A DNA stretch of 64,000 nt, taken from Metopolophium dirhodum (Eukaryota > Arthropoda > Insecta > Hemiptera > Aphididae). Position 1 is the stretch's first letter; every line of letters begins with the position of its first letter. Positions 1 to 11,400 of this stretch are shown here, in pieces. The DNA lies in assembly GCF_019925205.1 (NCBI RefSeq), contig NW_026869907.1:1-64000 (forward strand), in the 5' to 3' direction. Both the position numbers and the translations under genes were made by a program. The notes beneath the pieces were generated by a model. That model ran no database searches, had not been told where the DNA came from, and saw nothing but the letters and a program-made list of their open reading frames with translations.

Positions 1-116
1 CTCATCTTCCTGTTCTAATAACTCTTCTCCTCTAATTTCCCTGTCCCGTCGAGACTTCCTGGAGTAGGCTCTATTGGCTAACACATAAACTATTCGTTTT
101 GCATTGTTACCCCGAC
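1..116 (-). other. possible coding fragment at window edge
   Basis: The minus strand is open for about 38 codons up to the window edge and reads as a charged peptide containing VLANRAYSRKSRRDREIRG. An in-frame stop lies just upstream, so it would have to be spliced or be a transposon relic. I do not recognise it. The segment is less AT-rich than its surroundings, which is the only other hint of coding origin. Confidence 0.2.
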
Positions 117-747
117 TTCATTTTTAAACACGATTGCAGCATAACAGTGCACCTTTGGGTAGGGAGGAGGCAAACAGTTACTTATAGGTAATAGTATTCT
201 AAATAAACGTTGAACAGAATACAGGAACAATTGGATTTAATAGACTATTCCAGACTAAATAGGAATATTCATAAAATATTTCACGAGAAAAAAATAATAA
301 ATTCCGTACAGATATTTTGACTATAATACATAAACAAACATGATAAGAATTTTACTTTTGACCGAGTTAAACAAAATTATTGCGTTTTACATTTGCGAGG
401 ACCTAAATTTAGTTTTTCTCTTTTGTTAAAACAAATTAATACAATATACAAACCTTGAAACAGAAGATAGTAAACACACGCAAGAGCCTGCTATAGTTAA
501 CTAATAACTAACAATATTTTTGATCATTCATCAACTATTTCTTAACTGTTTTGAAACCATTTCTAACAAAATAATAAATTATTGCTTTTTACGTATCAGC
601 AAAATCAAAATAAATAAAATGTTTTCGTGACAGTGACTTACGAAAGTGCAAAAACGTATGATAAAGAAAATCTATTGTAGTGATTACGGCGGATCCTTAT
701 CGGAATTCGTTCAACCATAAAACAGTAACCATGATTACGAGGTATTC
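117..747. other. gene-free AT-rich stretch
   Basis: AT-rich sequence with many stops on all frames. I see no gene, RNA or clear repeat end in it. Confidence 0.5.
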
Positions 748-1416
748 GGAAAAAAAGCCCGGGGAAAAAAAGTATCGTTAATTATTGATTTTTTGATTTT
801 TAACTTAGGTACCTAGGTATTCTATATTATTATTTATTTCTATTTCATATGGTTTTCAAAAGTGTTGTCAATAGTATTATATACAGTTTCATAAATATAT
901 TATATGATTAGGTACCTAATTATAAACAATGTTTGTTGTTTAGTGTACTTACCTATTGTTATTAAATAATATTAAAATTACACAAAATAAATCTAGATTT
1001 AAATATGAAATTAAAAAGGCAAATTTAAAAACATACCCAATTAAAAAATTATAAATATTTATATTGTTAATATTAATACGGTAACCGGTAAGTTGAAGTA
1101 ATAATATATTTTGGCAGTTTCAAGTATACCCACCAATAATATTTTTAAATTACAACACAAAACTAGAATCGTTATTCTTCATTTAAATATCTAATTTAGA
1201 CCAAATATGAACTTAAATAACTATAAAAAAAAACAGTGTTTACATATTTTTTAGATTTTTTGGTTACAGAATTACTTGCGTTTACTCTGTTTTAAATTTA
1301 AAAATAAATAATAAATAATAACAATAGTTAGAGCTTAATCATTGAATGTTTAGTGTTTGTTGGAAAAGGGCTTTATTTTCCTATGACGGGGCTTTTATTT
1401 CGGGGCTTTTTTTTCC
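748..1416. mobile_element. possible non-autonomous DNA element with G/A-rich inverted ends
   Basis: The left end begins ggaaaaaaagccc (748-760) and the right end is its near complement ggggcttttttttcc (1402-1416); a second GGGGCTTTT block lies just inside the right end. The interior is AT-rich and non-coding. The flanks share only ATTC, so no convincing target-site duplication is visible and the element class is open. Confidence 0.35.
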
Positions 1417-1576
1417 TAGATTCGATTACGATTACGTGACAACACGGCTTTAGATAGTCTGTTTAATATGGCGGTTTATGTTGCCAATTCAAATCTATTA
1501 ACGTTATTTACCTCTATAGTCTAAGCGATTTCCTTGGTTCTACCACATTATGTCTGTCTACCTAACTTATACCTAA

Positions 1577-1628
1577 GTCAAGGAATCCAGTAAAACACTA
1601 GATCGTCTAGATCCTTTAACAGTTGGGA
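1577..1628 (+). repeat. 52-bp direct repeat, copy 1
   Basis: About 52 bases starting gtcaaggaatccagtaaaac recur almost unchanged at 2822-2872, in the same orientation and 1.25 kb away. The unit holds a short palindrome, CTAGATCGTCTAGATC. Sequence on either side of the two copies does not match. Confidence 0.7.
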
Positions 1629-1791
1629 GTAGTCTGAATTAAACATCGAAAACACTTTCAGTATGTGTTCATTTAATTAGTTGTGTGAATTAAAACTAGG
1701 TATCTAATTAATTAATAAAAAAAAAACTTAAATGTTTGTCAATACTATACCTATTTGTTTGAATACCTAATTAATTTAAATTTGCTGTAGA

Positions 1792-2431
1792 CAGGCACGT
1801 AGTCAGAAAATATTCACTAGGTGGGCCAATGTTAGATGGGCCCCCTACCTAAATATATTACCTTGTACAGTTGTAGGGGTGTTCGACAGACGAGTTGACG
1901 ACCATAATAATAATATAATTCTATATGAAATATGAATCAATATAATGACAATACCCTTACTCAAAAGTATTTTAAAAATAGACATAAAAGTATACAACAG
2001 TCACTGTCTAGATAAGATAAGAATAACATGACATGCTAGTATACTATAATAATATGGTACCAGTGTTGGGCTTTAAATAGCAATTATTTCCTAATCAATC
2101 GTTGACGATATTATGATTTATAAAAAATAAATTATCACCGATTCTTAGTAGGAACAGAATTTAAATGTAATACAATATACATATTTTATTCCAGAAATGG
2201 ACATGGATTGAATTTAGTTACGTAACTTATTTTAGATTCTAATTAAAACCCGATATATTTGGTTTTATTTGTGTAATATTTAGACAATATTAAAAATTTG
2301 AAATTTCATTTAAATTAAAAGCCCCCGTATAATAATGGGCCCCTCTGAATACTTTGGGTGGGCCGGCCTACGGCCGGACACATAATAGGGTGGGCCTGGC
2401 ACACCCTGGCCCCCCCTTAGCTACGTGCCTG
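1792..2431. mobile_element. non-autonomous hAT-type element
   Basis: A 640-bp element is bounded by inverted ends, CAGGCACGTAG on the left and CTACGTGCCTG on the right, and by a perfect 8-bp direct repeat gctgtaga (1784-1791 and 2432-2439). An 8-bp duplication with CAGG-type ends is the hallmark of hAT transposons. G/C-rich subterminal blocks (gggcc) lie inside both ends, including a palindrome near 2362-2378. No transposase frame remains, so it was mobilised in trans. Confidence 0.85.
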
Positions 2432-2821
2432 GCTGTAGATAAAATATTAATATTAATATATTTTGGTGTAGGAGCTTGAATTTAGTACATGTTTATCAAT
2501 ACATGCGGTTCAGTTATGGAAGAAATGTTGTCAAATAAATAGTGGACGATGCCGATGATGGTAGGTATACACAATTTCATTATTATATATTATTTCAACA
2601 AACAGAAAACATGTTTAGATTGTGTATTTGTGTCATCAAAATATTATATGTTAACAGTTTAGGACTTGTAGATACAATATATTAAAACTTTAAAGGTTAG
2701 GTAGCCTTTATTTCAAATATGGTTCTTGGAGGGCTTTTTCAAATCATCAATAACATTACTTATTAAATACAAATTGAATATACATTTATTTTTAAATATA
2801 AAATTGTTTTTGTGAGATATT

Positions 2822-2872
2822 GTCAAGGAATCTAGTAAAACACTATATCGTCTAGATCCTTCAATAGTTGGA
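2822..2872 (+). repeat. 52-bp direct repeat, copy 2
   Basis: Second copy of the unit at 1577-1628, with four or so substitutions and the same orientation. The hAT-type element at 1792-2431 lies between the two copies. Confidence 0.7.
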
Positions 2873-3244
2873 ATTGATTTAAATTTTGAAGCTTTTATGT
2901 CTTATAATGATGGGTGCAGAAAAATAAATTGGTAACTAATCTAGATCTCGATGAAATCATTAATGAAGTCTCTCAACAAAGTGATTTGCTGTATAAAAGT
3001 CTAATGTTTTAAGTTTAAAATAAGAAATAAAAAAATTAAAGTGCTACTTTGAATTTTATCATTGTAAAAGACAAAAGTATAGTTTTATAATAAATTACCT
3101 ACTAAGGATTTTAGTGAGTTTATACATCGGACAATACAAATGGGACTCTGTGTTTATAATTTCTCGGGCCGAATTTTTATCCCAATCCGTCCCTGTACCT
3201 AACCGACAAATCATTATCTATCCGATATACATTTTTTAATCATA

Positions 3245-3635
3245 ACCAGCTTATAATGGAGGGTCAGGGATAGCTGGACAAGCTGGACAAGCTGTAGGTT
3301 TAGAATCCGACGTCTGTAGCGATTACGAAGCCTTCCTGGGAGACCTTGAACAGGCTAACCGAGCCAAGGGAGACATCAGGCTTGTAGTCAGGAGCAATTT
3401 CTACAATGCACCTGGAATGTCAAGTGGGGCTCCCACATGAATAACCTAACCTAACCCGAGAGGTGAGCTTCTCTCGGACTTCGCTGCCAATCTGGGACTT
3501 ATCCTGGCCAACATTGGGGATACTGCCACCTTCGTAAGACAGTCCCTGACTGGTCCATCCTCGAGGACATCAACTTCAGCGATCATGCCTCCGTGTCGTT
3601 CAAGATCGACCCTCCATTCCTCTATGGTGTAATCG
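3245..3635 (+). pseudogene. LINE endonuclease-domain remnant
   Basis: A GC-richer island reads, with frame changes, as part of the APE-type endonuclease of a non-LTR retrotransposon: YEAFLGDLEQANRAKGDIRL followed by LVV, then after a frameshift RGELLSDFAANLGLILANIG, DTATFVR, and finally SILEDINFSDHASVSFKI in a further frame. The last block is the SDH signature near the end of such domains. Both ends are truncated. A short CCTAACCTAAC string (3445-3455) interrupts the frame before the RGELL block. Confidence 0.75.
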
Positions 3636-3739
3636 GTTACTAATAAATAATAATCTATATTGATATCATAATTTGTTAAGAAATATAATCAATTCGTCAT
3701 CTTACCCGTCTCGACAACTTACCACAATCTCCCATAGTA

Positions 3740-4680
3740 AAAATGCCGAGATTTTTGAGGTCAGTATCTTTTCTGATAGAAAAGTGAATCTAGTTGGTAC
3801 TTTTGGAAGGTAAACATTAAAAATCCCAAGCAGTATTCGTCAAGAGAAACAAAAAAAAGTGAAAAAGTGGTATTTTTGAAAAAAATTATTTTAACCCTTG
3901 AAAATGTCTATCAAATATTTATGTTAGCAATTCCCAAAAATGGTAAAATGTTTGAAATATTTTGACTCTTTTTGAGCTAGTTATAGCCTTAAGAAATTGT
4001 TCGAATTTTTAAATTTTTATAAGATTATTCTCGATTTTACTTGGTAAAAAAGCTTGAAAATGTAATGCTAGGTTCCTAATAAATTTAATTATAGGAAGTT
4101 CAAAAATATTAGATACATAGGCTCAATTATTTTTTATATGCATTTAAAGTTCTAATGTTGACAAAATTCAATTATATTTCGAAATATTTCAAACTAATTT
4201 TCAGTTAGAAATGTATAAAAGTTTTTTCCTTTATAGCTAACTTTAGAAATTTTAATAGTAGATTTTTCAAAAATGTTCATACCTTAAACAATAAAAGAAA
4301 AGTTACAGGAAAGAAACATACATTTTTTATGTGCGTTTGAATTTTGAATTTTTACGATAATGGATTTTCATTGGTGAATTAACGAATTTTCATCTATCGT
4401 AATATAAGTATTATTTTATATTTTGTTATAATTCAAAAACTAATAACTGTACACTTGAAATTTTCCCCTAATTGTAAAATGACTATTTTCCATATACATA
4501 TAGTAATATTTTCAAAAAAATGTTGACTTATTTTGAGCTATTTATAGCTATAAGAAATTTTTTAAATATTGTAAATTATATTTCAGTTAGAAATTCATTT
4601 AAGTTTTATTTTTATACCTAGGTAACATTAGAAATTTTAATAGGAGGTTCTCAACAAGTTTTTTTACCTCTATCATAAAG
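3740..4680 (+). repeat. unclassified interspersed repeat, copy 1
   Basis: AT-rich sequence that opens with gaaaagtgaatctagttggtac and contains phrases such as 'aataactgtacacttgaaa' and 'ttttgagctatttatagc'. The same phrases recur at 7130-7985, 21180-22985 and 33890-35180, all in the same orientation, so this is one repeat family. It has no coding capacity that I can see. This copy lacks the GC-richer end seen at 7840 and 22825. Confidence 0.6.
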
Positions 4681-4689
4681 AAAAACTGT

Positions 4690-5030
4690 TTTTTTTTTTT
4701 TTAACAATTGGTCCGTAAGACAATAAGATTGCAGTTGTCCCTGATAAGATTTAATTTTATCTATTAGCTAGGTACATATGACTCGTTTTCTATTTTTTTT
4801 TTTTGTTCTTAATTATCTTCAGCAACATTGGCCATTACTCATTAGTTACAATTTTTTTTTTTTTTTTTAATTAGGTTATACAATTTTGCTTTAAAATTTG
4901 TGTGGTGGTCTCTGCGTCAGGTCCAAGTGCTGCGTCTAGGGTGTTGGGTATGTTGAGTTTGTCTGCATATTGGAGGCATTCTGTGATTTTGTGGTTGACT
5001 ATGAGAGTTCAGTTCCACAAAAATTGCTCA
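4690..5030 (-). pseudogene. 3' end of a LINE with poly(A) runs
   Basis: Read on the minus strand, 5010 to 4880 gives a coding-like stretch with ECLQYADKLNIPNTLDAALG and then PDAETTTQILK, which resembles the C-terminal end of LINE ORF2 proteins of the R1/I kind. It is followed by an A16 run, a short 3' part containing 'aatggccaatgttgctgaag', a second A12 run and a third A14 run. The frame stops soon after. The 3' part resembles the tail of the SINEs at 25.0 and 48.1 kb. Family assignment is tentative. Confidence 0.4.
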
Positions 5031-5335
5031 TTGATTTATCTTCTTTATGAACATATTTTAATGATATTACTTTTAAAGCTTCATGTCAATTTATCGATGG
5101 TTAGGATAATAGCATTGCACTGCAAATTTAACAAGGACAGTAAGAGACTTGAAGTTTGTAGTATTAAATAGTATTGTATATTTGTATTTAGTATTTATAC
5201 AATATATAGTATTGAGCAATAAACTTTTATTTAAATACAATTTGTATTAGGTACAGTTCTATATTAATGAAACAATAATTATAGTAAATTCGTTTATTTA
5301 TGCATTGTAAAAATATATTAATTAGTTTAAGTAAA

Positions 5336-5341
5336 TTTATT
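5336..5341 (-). terminator. candidate PMVK poly(A) signal
   Basis: AATAAA on the minus strand, about 100 bases after the PMVK stop codon. A second AATAAA occurs some 45 bases further on. Confidence 0.45.
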
Positions 5342-5441
5342 TAATATAAGTGAGCTTGATAAATACATAAACCAGTGCATAGAATGTATGTATATTGTAT
5401 ATAATATATTGAATCTATTAAAGTATATAAAATAAATATCA

Positions 5442-8400
5442 TCAAACCGTTAGTACATGGTTCACAATTTCATTTACAAAGTCATTGCAATCATTAAATT
5501 TATTGTTTTCAACAATCCAATCCCATTCTAAATGGTCATCCAAATCACATTCTGATGTTGCATCGTCAACTCCTAAAAACCATACACATTTGCATTAATA
5601 ATAAAAATTACAAAAATAATAATTTATTTTCTTTAAACATATTAGATATTTAGACCTATTTTATATTTAACCTATGCACCTAAATATCTAATTATAAATT
5701 ATACGAGTACAGACATTATAACACTTTTACTCAAAGAAAATACCCATGATTTTATAATTTTATTCAACTTATCATAAATAATAATAACAACTACAAATAC
5801 CTAGTTTAATAAAAATAAGATATTAAAATTAATAGTTTTTAATCAGTTAAAAATGTAATTAATATAAAAATCAAAGTGATTATACTCTGTTCCAAGAGAG
5901 AACATGCCACGGCTTGACCAAAATCAGCTTTTCTGTGCATCCCCAAACAACACCCTGCCATGGGAGAACCAGTTTTGACAGCAGGGTGACACGGGAGGAA
6001 AGGGGATCCACAGAACTAGCATGTTCAATTGTGAAACAGAGTATAGTATAACTACTTTTATTAAACCTTTTACTATATTTAAAATTTATGGGAATAAATA
6101 ATTGAGCTATAATCCAAGTCTCAAATAGCAATAACAATTTTAGTACCAATACATTTATAATAGATTGCATATTTGCTCTTTAAATGTTATCAACAATAAA
6201 ACAGTTGCATGCACTATTAATATTTGATCCAATTATCCTTTGCCAACTATTATTAATAAGTAGGTTATATAATATTATAAAGTGGTACCTTTAATACTTT
6301 ATGTTCATATAACTATATGAAATAATCAATTTAATTTATTTTACCAAAGCACGAAGAAAGATATTTAGATATAAGATATCTTAATTTGTGTACTAAAGTA
6401 AAGTATTATAAGTTTAAGTTTTAAACCACAATGGTGTCATATTCTAAGTGGATATCACAATAGGTATTTAATTATATTACCTGAATAAGATAATATTATA
6501 AAATACTTACTAAAATCATAATTTTATTTTCTATTCAATATTTACCAAAGAATTATAAGGTGGTAATAAGTATAATACATACATGTATAGGAATTGCATG
6601 TACCTATGTAAATTCAGGCAAAAATGTCAACAGTATAAAAAATAAAATAAATAAAATTAGTTTGCTAAGAATCTAGCAGTGCCAAAATAATAACAAACCC
6701 ATTTTTGAATATGTAATAATTCAATGATATTATGCAGTAAAAAGCTGATTTATGTCAGATGTAGTCAGGATACAAACAAAATTGTAACAAAACAATGTAT
6801 ACCTACTCTCATACAGACTATAGAGTGTAACAAGAAGACCTGACAAATGAAATAACTTGTTTTAATCAATATTTTTCTATATAGTTTATTTACTTGTGTG
6901 CTATATACAATATACATAGACCTATTAACTTAAGTTTATATACATAATACCTACATAATACCACGTTTTTATTATTATTTTTTATTACTGACAGTATATA
7001 ATTTTAAATCTGGTTTAAATATTTTTTGAAAATTTAAAAATGGCCTGTTGATAAATCTGGTTTATAGAAAAACCAGATTGTTGAGTGTTTTTTGTGTGCG
7101 TCAACACCTTTTGGGGCAGTAAAAAGGCTTTGATTTTTTACTTGTTTATTACATTCTGGTAGGAAAGTGAATCTAGTTAGTACTTTGGCAAGTTAAAAGT
7201 AAAAGATTCTCAGTACTTTTCAAAAGTGTCAGGAAAAACAGATTTTTTACACAAAATCAATTGATTTTATTTTTTGGTATAACTCTAAAAAAAATATAAC
7301 CATAATTACATAAAATTTTCACTGAATGTTTACACTTGCATTTTCTATACACAAGGTTCCTCATAAGTAATTATAATAGCAGTTGAGGAGATATTAAAGA
7401 TCCATAAGTACAAATATTTTCAAAATATCAAAAATGCTCAAATTATTTTATAGTTAAGACATAAAATGTTCAATTTTTATAGTTAAAAATTGAGTTTAGA
7501 ACAGATTCTCATAAATAGTTTATAATGTAACTAAAAAATCTACAAAATATATGAATACCGTTTTTTTTATAGACATTTTAAGTTTAAATTTGGACAGAAT
7601 TAGAAATTCAAACAAAGAATAACAGTTTTGGTTTTTTTGTTGTTAATTAAAAATATTTTTTGTGGGTACTTGAAACTTTTAAAGTATATTATTATATTTT
7701 ATACACATAAACACATTTTCAATTTTTCCAGGCAAAAATGAATTTAACCTACTCTAGTAGTAATGCTTAATAGTATATTAAATTACTTTAATCACAATAA
7801 TATCACAAAATATACTTAATAATATTATTGGGTGACAGACCGTCTTCGCTCGGAATCGTTTTTCATGTACAATGATTTAAAATCATTAAATTCAAATTTA
7901 ACACGTGATCCATTATAGTGACACTTAATGTATAGCAGAGCGTTACCCACTTACCCCAATTTTATTTTCAGTATTATAAAATAAGTTAAAGTTTTTATAT
8001 TATATTTGTTGTGCAAGCATAAATGATATAAAAAAATAATTTAAAAATATTGATTAGAATTAATTATTTAATTTGTCAGGTCACCCTGTACACCTGGGTA
8101 ATTATTTATTCAAGTAAATATGAGCATATCTAAAAATAGTTAAAAAAAAGAAAGAATATTGTTCCAGATCAGCCACAACTGCCAAGTAATAACATTTTTC
8201 TTCAAAAGACCTCTAAATATTTATATCTTAATTTTTTCGTCCGATTAATCAGCATTTCACTGTAGCAACAGTACCATTATATCAACATATCATTAAAATT
8301 ATTAATTATCATTCAAAAAGAATTTAAACTGGAGACTTTTTCCAGAGACTAGTTCTGTGTAAGTACCCTGTATAAAGTTCCATCCTCTTTCTTTTCTTGT

Positions 8401-11400
8401 GCATTCATCTGCAGTGATTCTAATCAGTTTTAAATTATCATAATTTGATTTGAACCATGCAATATCAGTCTTTCTTCTAGCATCACTCACAATCCATATA
8501 TCTTTTGAATGGTCTAAAATAATATATATTTTATTTTAAGAAATTACTATTTTTATGTATTATAGATAAGTTATGTAAATATACTAACTTTGATCATACA
8601 TATCTATTGCCATACGACAAAAATAACCATTATCATTTGTGCGTACATTTTCACTCCATTCAATCATTGACTTTCTGTGTTGTTCCTTCATTTCACCATC
8701 ACTGAGAAGCTCATCCAATTGAAGTGATTTAGTTTGGGCCCAGTGCTTTTTTATGGGGCCCGAAAGACGAATTATCACACATTTTTCTGATCCAATTCTA
8801 TAATTGTTAAGTTTATATAATTGATTATCATAAATATAAAATTAACAGTATAATTTTATTCTACAAACAACATTTAACAACAACATATTCCATGGGACTT
8901 TTATTATTTCATCAAGTTATAAATTACCTATTTATAAATAAAAAAATGTTTAAAGTTCTTACAAGTATTTTACAAATTATTAAGTTTTTCTAAAATTTGA
9001 TTTACAATAGTTTCTACTTCGGCCATTGCACCAATACCATGATCACCACACATTAATGTCTTAACAATTGGAGGAATCAGACAATATCCCCATGACGCCA
9101 ACTTATCCACTTGATCTTTAGTTACTGGATGATTCCACATTTGAGTATTCATTGACGGACAAAACAATACTGGTTTTGAAACGTTCCAAGCTCTAACAAT
9201 GCATGTTAATAAGTTGTCACAAATTCCTGCACTCACTTTAGCCATAGTATTAGCACTCAAAGGAGCAAGTACCAATAAATCTGCTTTTTTTGAAAGTTCT
9301 ATATGCAAAACAGGATCTCCTCTAGTTTTCCAAGCATCCCATTCATTTTGATCAGTATAAACATCAATTTTAAAATCGTTTCTAATTTTATCGACATCAA
9401 AAAAATGTTTACTAGCTTCTGTGACGACTAATGTTGTGCAAATGTTCTTTTGAACGAGTTGAGATATAATATCTGGTATTTTGATTGCAGCAACACTTGC
9501 ACTGCAAGCAATCAGCACATGCGGCATTGTTATTGAGTTGAATTACTGTCCTTGGTATTTTTGATGTCAGCCAATCCAAGTTTAGTCCATTCTTCTTTTG
9601 CCATCAAATCGTTTTGCATACGGCAATCCAAATAATCTTTGGCCTCTTGACGACACTGCGAATTGTCCCCGCTGTTAACACTTAAGCAAAACATGTATTT
9701 GTAAGCAGTTTTTTTACACTGGCCTTGGTGATCTAATGGGAAACTACCCTTTTCAGGAGGTGTTGGTTGAAAACTTTTTTGGCCAAAAGTTGCAGAAGAC
9801 ATGTGGATACGCAATAATTATCCAACAAGAACAAATAGGATTCACAGAACAATGAAATTCTTAACCATGGAATACACTTTAATGATTATAGGTAATATAC
9901 AAACTTATTATTATTTATTACAGAATAGAGAACAAAATAAATTGTAGAGCTTTTTTTTTTATAGTAGCTACACCATAGAGTATTAATTTATTGCTCTCAC
10001 TTAAAAATTGTTAATATTTCACCAGCTATCAGTAATATATCACAGTTCACCGAATGAATAAATTTATGTGATACTGTGATAAGAACAATTACGATAATGG
10101 TATCTTACTTTTTCAACTTTTCACTTTTCACATCATAGTTCATACAATGGTAGCATAATAATATATTGTAACGCCGTGTTAAAACTCATTAAAACAAAAG
10201 TAAAGTCCAATTGTTTTTCCATTGATCGCACAAGTTTTAAATTAGGTGCTCAATTTGAAAGGAATATAGGATGGCCCTTGCACATTAACTAAATCTAAAT
10301 TTAACATAGGTATTTAACCGATTATTATTATTCATATAAATCATTAATTAGTAATAAAACAGTCTAAGTGTATTACAGTTTATTATACAAAGGTTATAAT
10401 ATTATCTTAGCTACAATCAATTCGTACGATATAAAAATGTCTAAGTTGCGATTACATTGCACGTCTTCCCATTTCCTGAACTTCTTTTCTACTATCAATA
10501 TTTTGTGTTATAAATACAGAGTTGATCCGGAGTATTGTGATTTCTTTTCGTATAAAGTTGATCCTCATGTATTGCTTACGTTTGATGCGTTCGAAGTTTG
10601 TTCTGGTGTGGGACAGGTCTTTATCAACCACCGTCGCGGTGACTTGCACGGTGTCCGGGTCCAAAACGGGCCTGCCGATCAGCGTGAAGTCTTTGCCGCC
10701 GACCAACAGCACTTTTTGCAACTTGATACGATCCCCGACATTTGGGGGCCAGTAACCGTCGATCAGCACCAGATCGTTGTCGGTGACTTTGAACTGCTTG
10801 CCGCATATATGTACGACGGCAAACAATCGGTTACTGTTTTTTACTGCTTCGTTGACGGTTTGTATTACAGTGTCGGAAAACGTTTTGTGCGCGATCGTAT
10901 TGTCGACAACATATTCCTGACTGATTGGCGCTGAAAACGATCGCACGTTTAGGCTCGACGCAGCGGCAACAGCTATTCGGTTTGTGGACACGGTTTGAAC
11001 GGTTTTGCTCGCGAGCTTCAGTAATTTATTGCACAGCATTATAGCTGTCCGAGGTGTTTGGACACAAGTAAATTTAGTAACAGCTCAAAAACTATCCGAG
11101 TAATCAATCACATGGATAAATATTATAATATGAAACCGGACATGATACGACAAACGTTAATAAAACAATTAATAATAGGTATTAGGTAGCGTTTAAAGAC
11201 TCAAGTTTAAAATGTTTAAATATTGAGAATTTCGATTTACGAATTTTTACATAACCTCAAAATCCAGAAACTATTATCTGGACGATAAGAATATTATTAT
11301 TATTATTATTATTATTATGTATTAGAATATTTCGAAAAATATCGTAATTAAAAAGCTTTTCAGTAGACATAATATTATTGCAGATAGACCCTATGGCCGT

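Noticed and set aside
5880..6170. 96-codon minus-strand frame
   Set aside because: It runs through a MITE with inverted ends and TA flanks and has no protein similarity.
9803..9814. Extended COX19 start four codons upstream
   Set aside because: The upstream codon is TTG and not ATG; the normal COX19 start MSSATFGQ is at 9802.
10368..10934. 188-codon frame on the plus strand
   Set aside because: It is the antisense shadow of MRPL21, whose minus-strand frame has clear bL21 signatures.
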